Of a stretch of 32,712 nt of DNA, positions 1-7,401 are shown piece after piece; within the stretch, counting starts at the first letter, position 1, and each line of letters opens with the position of its first letter. Source of the stretch: a virus. The translations under genes and the position numbers were made by a program. The notes beneath the pieces were generated by a model. That model saw only the letters and a program-made list of their open reading frames with translations, made no database searches and was not told where the DNA came from. The stretch covers positions 1 to 32,712 of the IMG/VR virus record IMGVR_UViG_3300030109_003668, one strand, 5' to 3'.

Positions 1-1348
1 TGGAGTAAATACAAATATTGCACCAACAAACAAAAGACAGGTTAGAATTCAATGGCAAATCACACCAGATGCAAGTTCAGCAAATACTGCTTACCAAGTT
101 ATAATCCACAATTCTTATGACAACACACAGGAGTTTAATCAAAGTGGTTATACAGGTGCAAATTCTTGGACATTAATAAAAGGAAATCAAGGTGGTGCTC
201 CTTATAATCCAACAGGAAACAATATTGTAGCAAATGTCTTTTTTGCTGACTATTATCTAGAGGTAAGAGCAGATAGTCAATTTACATTTGCATTTCAAAT
301 GCAGGTAGATTATACAGGGCCATTTTATCAGATTCAAGGTGGGTTTGATCCTTGTGATAATTTATCTGGACCGAATCAAGATTCTAGATGTGCAACATAT
401 ATTCCTGCAACACCAAATGTAAACACAGAAGTTTCAGTTATACCTACCCAACAAATGCCAGAAATGAAAGTTTTAGATTTCTTAACAGGATTATTTAAGA
501 CATTTAATTTAACTGCATATTTTGAAGATGGTGTAACGATAGTAAAAACATTAGATGATTATTATGCTACATATAATACTTATGATTTAACTGAAAGAAC
601 ACACTCAGAACAACACGAAGTGGCACAGGCATTGCCATTTAGTGATCTAGTCTTAAAGTTTCAAGAGCCAGTTGCTAAACTTGGGCAAAGGTTTGAGCAA
701 TTAAATAATAGACAATATGGCGAATTAAGGTATTTAGCAGATGCGAGTAAAAAAGGAAAATATAATGTAGAGAATCCATTTTCAACAATGATACAAGAAA
801 GATTGATAAATACTACGACAGGAAATTCTACAACAATACAATCAGGTACAATGGTTGATGATAACAACAATGCAGGGTTTGGTAAACCACTATTGTTTTA
901 TGGAATCTATAATGACAACGCAGGAAATATAAATATAAATTGGATAAATGGACTAAGACCAGATCCTGTAACTGATCAGCCACAAGTAGGAACTAGAACT
1001 CCATTTAACAAATATTGGATGGCAGGTGTGAGCAATGAATTGGCTTCTGTAAATACACCTCCTACTATTAATTTGACTTATGGATCTGAGGTAAACACTT
1101 TTTGGCTTACTGATTATGGTGGAAACAACAATTCTTTATTCCAGAATTATTATCAGAATTATATTGTAAACGCTTTTGATAGTAGAAATAGACTTTATTC
1201 ATTTAAAGTTAAACTAAGTATTGATCAATTGTTAAACTTAAAGTTAAATGACAGAATAATTATAAGCAATAGGCAGTATAAAATAAACAAGATTAAAATC
1301 AATATGACAACAGGGGAAAGTGATCTAGAACTATTAAACGAATTTTAA
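1..1348 (+). CDS. Tail/baseplate structural protein, 3' part (continues from 31808)
   Basis: This is the C-terminal part of a large virion protein whose N-terminal part is at 31808-32712. Base 1 is the third base of a codon split by the window ends (AA + T = Asn), and the frame from base 2 to the stop at 1346-1348 is open without interruption. Joined, the protein is about 750 residues. The first in-frame ATG inside the window is at 299, but translated sequence before it has normal protein character (for example RQVRIQWQITPD), so 299 is not the start. It is rich in Asn, Thr and Tyr, as many tail proteins are, and has no motif I recognise. It lies just before the tape measure gene, which suggests a tail tip or baseplate role. 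The function is inferred from context only. Confidence 0.75.
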   Translation, partial: GVNTNIAPTNKRQVRIQWQITPDASSANTAYQVIIHNSYDNTQEFNQSGYTGANSWTLIKGNQGGAPYNPTGNNIVANVFFADYYLEVRADSQFTFAFQMQVDYTGPFYQIQGGFDPCDNLSGPNQDSRCATYIPATPNVNTEVSVIPTQQMPEMKVLDFLTGLFKTFNLTAYFEDGVTIVKTLDDYYATYNTYDLTERTHSEQHEVAQALPFSDLVLKFQEPVAKLGQRFEQLNNRQYGELRYLADASKKGKYNVENPFSTMIQERLINTTTGNSTTIQSGTMVDDNNNAGFGKPLLFYGIYNDNAGNININWINGLRPDPVTDQPQVGTRTPFNKYWMAGVSNELASVNTPPTINLTYGSEVNTFWLTDYGGNNNSLFQNYYQNYIVNAFDSRNRLYSFKVKLSIDQLLNLKLNDRIIISNRQYKINKIKINMTTGESDLELLNEF

Positions 1349-1491
1349 TGATAAAGAATATAATTGAGTGTTTAAAACTAACAGACAAAGAAGATAAAAG
1401 CGAGGTAATTAGTATGGCAAAAGGCAAGTATCAATATCCAAAAGGTTGGAAAGATTTGCCTAGAGCATTTGATGTAATAAAAGAAAAATAA
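1348..1491 (+). CDS. Small hypothetical protein, 47 aa
   Basis: The ATG overlaps the stop of the upstream tail gene (TAATG), and the stop lies one base before the tape measure ATG, so it sits tightly inside the tail operon. The product is short and basic; the C-terminal half reads MAKGKYQYPKGWKDLPRAF. An internal ATG at residue 23 could be an alternative start. I see no known domain. Its place directly before the tape measure suggests a minor tail or assembly role, but this is only positional. Confidence 0.6.
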   Translation: MIKNIIECLKLTDKEDKSEVISMAKGKYQYPKGWKDLPRAFDVIKEK

Positions 1492-1492
1492 T

Positions 1493-3457
1493 ATGGCACA
1501 AGAAACTACAATAAAACTAGATGCAGATGTTAAAGATGCTATTAAGTCAGTTAAGGATCTGACTAAACAAGTAGAGGATTTACAAAAAGCACAAGAGGAG
1601 CAGTCAAAAAAACATTTGGAAGAAATCCAAAAGATTAATGATGCTCAAAAAAAACAAACAGGAATATTAGCAAAAGTAAAAGCAGGTACAAGTGCAGTTG
1701 GATTAGCAATGAAAGCCGTTCCAATTACTATTGTAGTTAAAATGTTATCAGCATTATGGAATAAGTTAAAAGAAAATCAAGAGGTTATGGACACAATCTC
1801 TGATGTTATGAATGCAGTAGGTATAGTCTTAGGCGATATAGCAACTGCTTTAAAATCGACATTTGATAGAGTTAGTGAAGCAACAGGTGGATTTGATGCT
1901 TTAGGTAAAGTATTAGGTGGAGCATTTTCTGTTGCATTAAATTCTCTAGTGTTAGTAATTCAAGGTGTTACTTGGGGTGTTAAACAATTAGAACTTGCTT
2001 GGAAAAATTGGTTTGGATCAGCAGAAGATGCCGATAAAGTAAGAGCCGAATTAGAACAATTGGAATCTGATATGGCTAAAACTACTGAAAAAATAGGGGA
2101 TAGTGCTAAACAAATTGGAGAGAATTTTATAGAAGCAGTATCGGAAGTTGGAACTGCTGCATCTGAAATGACTAAAACACTTACAGAAGAAATTGGAAAA
2201 GTAGATGCAAAAGCGGCTCTGGAAAGAGGTAAGCAATTAACTCAATTGAAAAAGAATTATGAAAGAGTTGCATTAGAGCAATCAAGATTAATTGAGCAAT
2301 ATGATAAAGAAGCAGAAACGCAAAGACAATTAAGAGATGATACTTCACTTAGTATAGATGAAAGAATAAAAGCCAATGAAGAATTAGGTAAGGTATTAGC
2401 CAAACAATTAGAAGCAGAGGAAAATGCGGCAAAAGCACAAATTGAAAACCTCAAACAACAAATGGCATTAGAGGGCGAAAGTGAGGATCTTAAAAACAGA
2501 ATATATGCTGCAAATACTGAACTTCTTGCTATCCAAGCGAAAGTTACAGGACAAGAATCTGAGCAACTTGTTAACACTAATAGTTTATTAGATGAGAAAA
2601 ATGCTTTAATCCAGACAGGTATTGATAGGGAACGAGAAAGAAATAAAGTTTTATCTGATGAAGCAATTGAAAACGAGCAATATGTTTTTGATCAAATAGA
2701 ATTAAAGAGAAAACAATTAGAGGATGAGAATAAAATAATTGAGGATGATATTGCTAGAAAACGAGAGTTATATGCAGAGGGAACACAGGCAAGAGTAGAT
2801 GCAGAACAAGATTATTTAGATCAAATTAATAATTTGGAAGTTTCACAAAGAGAATTAGATCAGCAATATGCAGATGAAATTGTTAGAATAGAAGATGAAA
2901 AACAAGCGGCAAAATACGCAACACTTGATGCAATAATTGGTATTGCAGATCAAGAATCAGCATTAGGAAAAGCGGCACTAATTGCTAAACAACTAATGGC
3001 GGCACAAGAACTATTAGTAGATATGGGAATATTGAAAAGTAAAGCAACAATGGCAATAGCAGATGCAAATCTAAAAGGTGTTAAATCGACAACCGATACT
3101 GCAAGTGGTTTAAATGCAACATTAGCACTTGGTTTTCCTGCGGCAATTCCGGGACTTATAGCATATGCAGCAAGTGCAGTAGGAATTGTAAAAGGTATAA
3201 TGACTGCTATAAAAGGAACAAAACAAGTAGCAGGATCATTAGGTGGTCAAGACAGAGGTGGTGGATCTAGTCCTGCTCCAACAACACCTGCTCCTATGAT
3301 ACCAGAAACTAATTTAATTGGGGGATCTGGAACGAATCAAATAGCAGAAGCATTAGCACAAAATCAAGAAACCCCTGTTCAAGCATATGTAGTATCAAAT
3401 AATGTTACTACTGCACAAAGTTTGGAAAGAAATATAGTAGATACAACAAGTTTGTAA
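1493..3457 (+). CDS. Tail tape measure protein
   Basis: At 654 aa this is the longest complete protein inside the window. Residues 15-55 and about 235-475 are rich in Glu, Lys, Gln and Leu with heptad spacing, predicting long coiled coils. Hydrophobic stretches occur near 60-85, 100-160 and 560-615 (the last is Ala/Gly/Ile rich). This mix of coiled coil and hydrophobic helices, in a tail operon downstream of the chaperone frameshift gene, is characteristic of tape measures, which set tail length and line the tube. Using the usual value of about 0.15 nm per residue, the tail would be near 100 nm, which fits a siphovirus. The ATG follows the preceding stop by one base. Confidence 0.85.
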   Translation: MAQETTIKLDADVKDAIKSVKDLTKQVEDLQKAQEEQSKKHLEEIQKINDAQKKQTGILAKVKAGTSAVGLAMKAVPITIVVKMLSALWNKLKENQEVMDTISDVMNAVGIVLGDIATALKSTFDRVSEATGGFDALGKVLGGAFSVALNSLVLVIQGVTWGVKQLELAWKNWFGSAEDADKVRAELEQLESDMAKTTEKIGDSAKQIGENFIEAVSEVGTAASEMTKTLTEEIGKVDAKAALERGKQLTQLKKNYERVALEQSRLIEQYDKEAETQRQLRDDTSLSIDERIKANEELGKVLAKQLEAEENAAKAQIENLKQQMALEGESEDLKNRIYAANTELLAIQAKVTGQESEQLVNTNSLLDEKNALIQTGIDRERERNKVLSDEAIENEQYVFDQIELKRKQLEDENKIIEDDIARKRELYAEGTQARVDAEQDYLDQINNLEVSQRELDQQYADEIVRIEDEKQAAKYATLDAIIGIADQESALGKAALIAKQLMAAQELLVDMGILKSKATMAIADANLKGVKSTTDTASGLNATLALGFPAAIPGLIAYAASAVGIVKGIMTAIKGTKQVAGSLGGQDRGGGSSPAPTTPAPMIPETNLIGGSGTNQIAEALAQNQETPVQAYVVSNNVTTAQSLERNIVDTTSL

Positions 3458-3464
3458 TATTAAT

Positions 3465-3474
3465 CGTTATATAA
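3465..3474 (+). promoter_or_regulatory. CGTTATAT motif, candidate late promoter element
   Basis: CGTTATATAA lies in the 30-base gap between the tape measure stop and the protease ATG. A TTTG ends ten bases upstream. The following bases up to the ATG (AATAAAGAAAGAATTATG) closely resemble those at the 28735 site (AATAAGAAACGAATTATG). Three other virion units carry the same motif. Promoter function is inferred. Confidence 0.5.
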
Positions 3475-3487
3475 TAAAGAAAGAATT

Positions 3488-4105
3488 ATGAGTTTAGATA
3501 TAGTTGAGTTATTTTTAGAAGAAGATGATATAGATACAGGCGTAGATGCCATAAGTATTGTAGAATATCCTGCCATTGAATCTGATTTTGTGGCGTTAAA
3601 AGCCAAAGAGTTTAAATTCAAGGCAATTGATGAAGAAAAAAAGATCTTAATGGGGCCATTATTAATACCAAACAAACCTATTTACAGAAAAGATGAAGAT
3701 GATAAAGAATATTACATATATTTTTCAAAAGATACTGTGAATAAAGCATCTCAAATATTTTTAAAACAAGGAAAACAAAATAATAGTACATTAGAACACC
3801 AAAAAAAGATATTTGGTCTTAGTTTAGTTGAGAGTTGGATTGTTGAAGATCCTAAAATGGATAAATCTAGAAAATATGGATTAGATGTACCAGAGGGAAC
3901 TTGGATGGGATCTGTAAAAGTTGATAATGATGATGTTTGGAACGATTTTGTAAAAACAGGTAAAGTAAAAGGTTTCAGTATAGAGGGATATTTTGCTGAC
4001 AGAGCATCAAGATCTAATTTTACTAAAATGTCAGAAGAAGAAATAGCAATGGACACTTTAAAAAAGATATACGATATGTTAAACGATAGAAAAAATGTCA
4101 AATAA
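3488..4105 (+). CDS. Prohead protease, XkdF / peptidase S78-like
   Basis: The 205-aa protein matches the XkdF-like putative phage serine protease pattern: a conserved N-terminal VEYPAIES segment (25-32), the core ILMGPLLIPNKPIYRKD (53-69), a His in TLEHQ (H104), ESWIVEDP (115-122), and a Ser in VKGFSIEGYF (S164). H104 and S164 are the likely catalytic pair. Such proteases mature the scaffold and major capsid protein during head assembly. The scaffold and capsid genes follow directly, which supports the call. The start is the only good ATG after the tape measure stop. The last 11 bases overlap the next gene. Confidence 0.85.
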   Translation: MSLDIVELFLEEDDIDTGVDAISIVEYPAIESDFVALKAKEFKFKAIDEEKKILMGPLLIPNKPIYRKDEDDKEYYIYFSKDTVNKASQIFLKQGKQNNSTLEHQKKIFGLSLVESWIVEDPKMDKSRKYGLDVPEGTWMGSVKVDNDDVWNDFVKTGKVKGFSIEGYFADRASRSNFTKMSEEEIAMDTLKKIYDMLNDRKNVK

Positions 4106-4370
4106 ATATTTTCCATTAACTAAAGGCCCGACACAGGGGTGGGGGGTTAAGAGAAGAAAACCTGCCTGTCTTTGTGTAGATGGTGAAACTTATAGCAACG
4201 AATGTTGTCAAGGTTATTTATGGAATCAAGGCATTGGAAGAACAAGAGGATCAAATCCTAGACAACAGAATTTAATAACAACTACTACTATCTCACAAGG
4301 TATGCCTAGAGTCTTCATTTTAGGAACAAATGTTGATAATAGTATTTTTCAAATAGTTTGGCAATTATGA
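4095..4370 (+). CDS. Small cysteine-cluster protein (Kazal-like signature), 91 aa
   Basis: The start overlaps the protease gene by 11 bases and the stop overlaps the next ATG (ATGA). The centre holds ACLCVDGETYSNECCQGYLW. The DGxTYSNEC part closely resembles the Kazal inhibitor signature, but only four Cys are present (CxC and CC), so a true Kazal fold is unlikely. My recollection is that similar short CLC-DG-TYS-CC proteins occur beside capsid genes in Bacteroidetes phages. The C-terminus (residues 60-91) is Thr/Ile/Val rich and may form beta strands. It may be a minor virion protein; the function is unknown. Confidence 0.6.
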   Translation: MSNKYFPLTKGPTQGWGVKRRKPACLCVDGETYSNECCQGYLWNQGIGRTRGSNPRQQNLITTTTISQGMPRVFILGTNVDNSIFQIVWQL

Positions 4371-4507
4371 GCAATAAAACAATACCGGAGTTACCATTAG
4401 TAACCTCAGCAGAATTAAGCGATAGTGATAAATTAGTCATTGTTGTAAATGGCATTACAAGTAGCGTAACCTTAGGCGAGTTAAAAATTTACATAAACAC
4501 CCCTTAA
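4367..4507 (+). CDS. Small virion-attachment-like protein, 46 aa
   Basis: The start overlaps the upstream stop (ATGA). The product, with core IPELPLV..LSDSDKLVIVVNG followed by SSVTLGEL, resembles the short N-terminal segment of many phage fibre and head-decoration proteins, in which an LP-rich piece leads into a DxLVVVxNG hairpin and a T/V-rich strand. The N-terminus of the fibre-like protein at 9916 has a comparable pattern (LPQGTDEIVGLSGGNNVRY). Here it stands alone without a fibre domain. A decoration or adaptor role is inferred. Confidence 0.55.
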   Translation: MSNKTIPELPLVTSAELSDSDKLVIVVNGITSSVTLGELKIYINTP

Positions 4508-4530
4508 ACGCCCACACCTTTTATTTTTTG

Positions 4531-4540
4531 CGTTATATAG
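4531..4540 (+). promoter_or_regulatory. CGTTATAT motif, candidate late promoter element
   Basis: CGTTATATAG lies in the 62-base gap before the scaffold gene, immediately after a run of T ending in G. It is the same octamer as at 3465, 6997 and 28735. If it is a -10-like element, the leader would be about 27 bases. Inferred. Confidence 0.45.
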
Positions 4541-4569
4541 TTAATTATTAACATTATAAAAATTATTTT

Positions 4570-5328
4570 ATGAACGCATTGGATATTTTAAAGCGATTCG
4601 ATACTTTCCTAACAAAAGCAGAAAATGAAGAAGTTAAACTTGCTTCAATGAAACTTGCAAATGGAGCAGTATTGGAAGCAGATGAATTTGCCGAAGGACA
4701 TTCAGTTTTTATAGTATCAGATGATGATCGTGTTCCATTGCCAGTTGGCGAATATGAATTGGAAGATGGCAGAATTATGGTAGTAGGCGAAGTTGGAAAA
4801 ATTGGGAAAATTGGTCTGGAATCTATACCTGAAGCAGAAGAAGAAGGGTATAAAGATGGTATTGCTGATGCCAAAGAAGACATCAAAGAAGATATTGATA
4901 AAACAAAACTTCGAGATGATGGAAAAGAAGCAGCAGTTGATGATTGGGCAGGAATGGAAAAAAGAATCAAGAATCTTGAGGATGCCATTGCTGATCTAAA
5001 AGAAGACAAAGTTTCTGTTAAGAATTCTGATGATGATTCACCACAAGATCCTGATAAATATGAGGGTGGATATGTTTCTAAGCAAGAGTTTGAAGATCAA
5101 ATCAATGAAATCAAAGATATGGTTTCTAAAGTTGAAGCGAAATTAAACGAGGGCAAAGAGGAAGATGGTGCATTTGTCGTTAAAGAAGAATTAGAAGAAA
5201 CAAAATTATTTAAGCATAACCCTAATGCAGAAAAGAAATCTAATCTCAAAATTAAATTAGGAGAGAATAGAGGACATTTATCTGTAATGGACAAAGTTAT
5301 GGAGAGAATTTCAAATATTAAAAATTAA
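4570..5328 (+). CDS. Capsid scaffolding protein
   Basis: The 252-aa protein is very acidic and helical. Residues 30-80 form a beta-like start (LANGAVLEADEF, GEYELEDGRIMVVGEVGKI) and residues 90-235 are Glu/Lys/Asp-rich with coiled-coil character (KRIKNLEDAIADLKEDK, QINEIKDMVSKVEAKLNEG). The C-terminus is basic (KSNLKIKLGENRGH). Composition and place between the protease and the major capsid gene fit an assembly scaffold that is degraded by the protease. A conserved ELEDGRIMVVGE segment is, from memory, shared with other Bacteroidetes phage scaffolds. Confidence 0.75.
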   Translation: MNALDILKRFDTFLTKAENEEVKLASMKLANGAVLEADEFAEGHSVFIVSDDDRVPLPVGEYELEDGRIMVVGEVGKIGKIGLESIPEAEEEGYKDGIADAKEDIKEDIDKTKLRDDGKEAAVDDWAGMEKRIKNLEDAIADLKEDKVSVKNSDDDSPQDPDKYEGGYVSKQEFEDQINEIKDMVSKVEAKLNEGKEEDGAFVVKEELEETKLFKHNPNAEKKSNLKIKLGENRGHLSVMDKVMERISNIKN

Positions 5329-5335
5329 AAAAAAA

Positions 5336-6301
5336 ATGAGTAAGAAAAATTATAATTTAGCACAACCTCAACCTAGCCACGCTGCAGGTACGCCAACATA
5401 TGCTGGTCAGTGGGCAGGAGAGTACATTGCTGCGGCTTTGTTCTCTGGGGTTACTTTGGATAATGGTGGAATTACTATTAAGCCAAATATTAAGTACAAG
5501 CAGGTTATATCAACATTTAGCAATGTGTCTTCTATTAGAAGTGCAGATTGTGCGTTTGATGATACTGCTGATATTACATTAGGGGAGCAGGTTTTAGAGC
5601 CACTTCCATTTCAACAGAATATGATCCTATGTAAAGAGCAATTCCAAAATGATTGGGGTGCAGTTTCTATGGGTTATTCAGCATTCGATAAATTGCCTCC
5701 GAAGTTTTCAGACTTCTTAATAGCACATTGTTCGGCAGAAGTTTCTCAATGGACTGAGGAAAAAATCTGGCAAGGTGCAGCAGGAGCGAATTCTTTTGAA
5801 GGACTTTATACTATGATTAGTGCGGCAGGATCTGGTGCAATTGATTGTGGTAACCAAGCAGCAGGTGGAGTTGATGCGGCAAATGTCGTTGATGAACTTG
5901 GTAAACTTGTAGATGCAATACCTTCAGCAATTTATGGTAAAGATGATCTTTGGTTATATATTTCACAAAATGTAGCAAGAGCATATGTAAGAGCATTAGG
6001 TGGCTTTGCAGCAGCAGGACTTGGAGCAAATGGTGTTAATAATCAAGGAACAATGTGGTACAACAATGGATCTCTTTCATTTGATGGAGTGAAGATTTTT
6101 GTTTGTAATGGACTAGCAGATAACACAATGGTTGCTGCTCAGAAGTCTAACTTGTATTTTGGTACAGGTTTACTAAATGACAAAAATGTTGTTAAAGTAA
6201 TTGATATGGCTGACATTGATGGATCTCAACAAGTTCGTGTAGTAATGAGATATACTGCAGGAGTACAAGTTGGAATCTTTGGCGATGTAGCATTTTACTA
6301 A
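5336..6301 (+). CDS. Major capsid protein (HK97-fold expected)
   Basis: The 321-aa protein follows the scaffold by seven bases, with an A-rich stretch rather than a Shine-Dalgarno before the ATG. The N-terminus is flexible (LAQPQPSHAAGTPTY), the middle is mixed alpha/beta with Ala/Gly-rich loops, and the C-terminus DGSQQVRVVMRYTAGVQVGI ends in an aromatic-rich strand as in HK97-type capsids. Size and gene order (protease, scaffold, capsid) support the call. No early cleavage site is obvious from sequence alone. The gene is more GC-rich than its neighbours, which may reflect high expression. Confidence 0.82.
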   Translation: MSKKNYNLAQPQPSHAAGTPTYAGQWAGEYIAAALFSGVTLDNGGITIKPNIKYKQVISTFSNVSSIRSADCAFDDTADITLGEQVLEPLPFQQNMILCKEQFQNDWGAVSMGYSAFDKLPPKFSDFLIAHCSAEVSQWTEEKIWQGAAGANSFEGLYTMISAAGSGAIDCGNQAAGGVDAANVVDELGKLVDAIPSAIYGKDDLWLYISQNVARAYVRALGGFAAAGLGANGVNNQGTMWYNNGSLSFDGVKIFVCNGLADNTMVAAQKSNLYFGTGLLNDKNVVKVIDMADIDGSQQVRVVMRYTAGVQVGIFGDVAFY

Positions 6302-6315
6302 TATTAATCTAATAG

Positions 6316-6354
6316 GGGTGTAAGAAAACGAAGCAGATACTTTGAATTACACCC
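6316..6354 (+). other. Hairpin between capsid and tail tube genes
   Basis: GGGTGTAA (6316-6323) and TTACACCC (6347-6354) form a perfect 8-bp stem with a 23-base loop. No clean T-tract follows (CTTATATTAAAA), so a full Rho-independent terminator is unlikely. It could be an attenuator or an mRNA-stabilising structure that keeps capsid message high. The following CTTATATTAA resembles the CGTTATATTAA element. Confidence 0.5.
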
Positions 6355-6376
6355 TTATATTAAAACCGATAAAACT

Positions 6377-6910
6377 ATGGCTTGTTTATTAACAGAGGGA
6401 AGATTAGAACCTTGTAAGGATTCAGTAGGTGGCTTGACAAAAGTTTATTTTGCTGACTTCGGATCATTGGGTGCTGTTTCCTATGTAGGTGCAGGATCTG
6501 CTCAAATTTCAAGTTTTGCTAGTGGTACTGTATATGAGTACGACTTAAAAGGAACTTCTAGTTTTGATCAGACTATTACATCTAGTAGAGATAATGGTAC
6601 TACGTTCTATGACCAGATATTAAATCTGACTTTTCACAAGTTGGATTATGAAACTAATGATCAAATTGCATTATTAGCAGTCGCAAGGCCACACGCTATT
6701 GTAGAAGATAACAACGGAAATTTATTCGTTGCAGGTCTAGAGTATGGTATGGATTGTAATGGTGGAACTATCGTTACAGGTGGTGCAATGGGAGATTTAA
6801 GTGGATATACATTAACTATGCAGGGAATGGAAAAACTTCCTGCTAACTTTTGTGCAGGAGATATTACAACTCTTGGAGTTAGTGTAAGTCCAGATCAGAT
6901 AAATCCGTAA
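6377..6910 (+). CDS. Probable major tail tube protein
   Basis: The 177-aa protein begins MACLLTEGRLEPCKDSVGG, followed by LTKVYFADF and a run of beta-strand segments (VYEYDLKGTSSFDQTITSS, FYDQILNLTFHKLDY, YTLTMQGMEKLPANF). This N-terminal pattern with two Cys and a VGGL turn is, from memory, typical of a structural protein of Bacteroidetes siphophages usually taken as the tail tube subunit. It is followed by a strong terminator. Size and all-beta character fit a tube protein; the call is by family resemblance, not proof. Confidence 0.6.
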   Translation: MACLLTEGRLEPCKDSVGGLTKVYFADFGSLGAVSYVGAGSAQISSFASGTVYEYDLKGTSSFDQTITSSRDNGTTFYDQILNLTFHKLDYETNDQIALLAVARPHAIVEDNNGNLFVAGLEYGMDCNGGTIVTGGAMGDLSGYTLTMQGMEKLPANFCAGDITTLGVSVSPDQINP

Positions 6911-6933
6911 TTGGATATTCTTTGAGTGTGTGT

Positions 6934-6968
6934 AAAAAGGCATCTATTAATTTAGATGCTTTTTTTTT
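6934..6968 (+). terminator. Rho-independent terminator after tail tube gene
   Basis: GCATCTA (6940-6946) and TAGATGC (6953-6959) pair around a six-base loop, extended by A/T pairs, and are followed by a run of nine T. It closes the protease-to-tail-tube unit. Confidence 0.85.
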
Positions 6969-6996
6969 GATATAGTGCCAACTTGCATATTTTAAG

Positions 6997-7006
6997 CGTT
7001 ATATAA
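6997..7006 (+). promoter_or_regulatory. CGTTATAT motif, candidate late promoter element
   Basis: CGTTATATAA lies 28 bases after the terminator T-run and ends two bases before the ATG at 7009. A TTG lies eleven bases upstream. Its place directly behind a terminator is the best positional argument that the motif starts a new transcript. The spacing implies a very short or absent leader. Confidence 0.5.
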
Positions 7007-7008
7007 GT

Positions 7009-7401
7009 ATGAAGATAGTTGATAATACAGGAGATACTCAAATAAAATTTATTTTCCAGAAAGATTGGGTTTCTGGCGATTCATTATATTTGAAGATTAG
7101 AAGCAGATCGACTAATAAAGTACATACTGAGGATTTGACTAATGCAGGTGTAATAGACTTAAATCAAGACAGAAATTATTATAGTTACTTAATGCCTTTG
7201 TCAGTTAAAAACGCAGCAGGGATAGTAGAAAACAATTATTATGATGTAACTTTAAGTGATGGATTTGGGATCTTATACACAAGAGAAACATTATTTTGTA
7301 CTAATCAAATTATTATACCTCAAACAAATGTGCTATACGATCCAAATGAAAACCAATATAAAGAACACACAACGAATAATGAATTTATAATTTTAGAATA
7401 A
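7009..7401 (+). CDS. Hypothetical virion-module protein, 130 aa
   Basis: First gene of the portal unit. The protein is mostly beta-like (DTQIKFIFQKDW, SLYLKIRSRS, NYYDVTLSDGFGILYTRETLFC) and ends in an acidic tail (NNEFIILE). It resembles small proteins located beside the portal in other Bacteroidetes phages, but no function is known to me. No Shine-Dalgarno precedes the ATG, and the CGTTATAT element ends two bases before it. The stop shares its last base with the portal start (TAATG). Confidence 0.7.
   Translation: MKIVDNTGDTQIKFIFQKDWVSGDSLYLKIRSRSTNKVHTEDLTNAGVIDLNQDRNYYSYLMPLSVKNAAGIVENNYYDVTLSDGFGILYTRETLFCTNQIIIPQTNVLYDPNENQYKEHTTNNEFIILE

Noticed and set aside
661-870. Open frames on the minus strand (also 2257-2577, 3751-4116, 4563-5009, 30252-30542)
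   Set aside because: They lie opposite well-supported genes, have low-complexity Ser/Leu/Phe-rich products and no neighbours on that strand.
7273-7281. DnaA box TTATACACA as origin
   Set aside because: Single copy inside a coding region; no cluster of boxes nearby.
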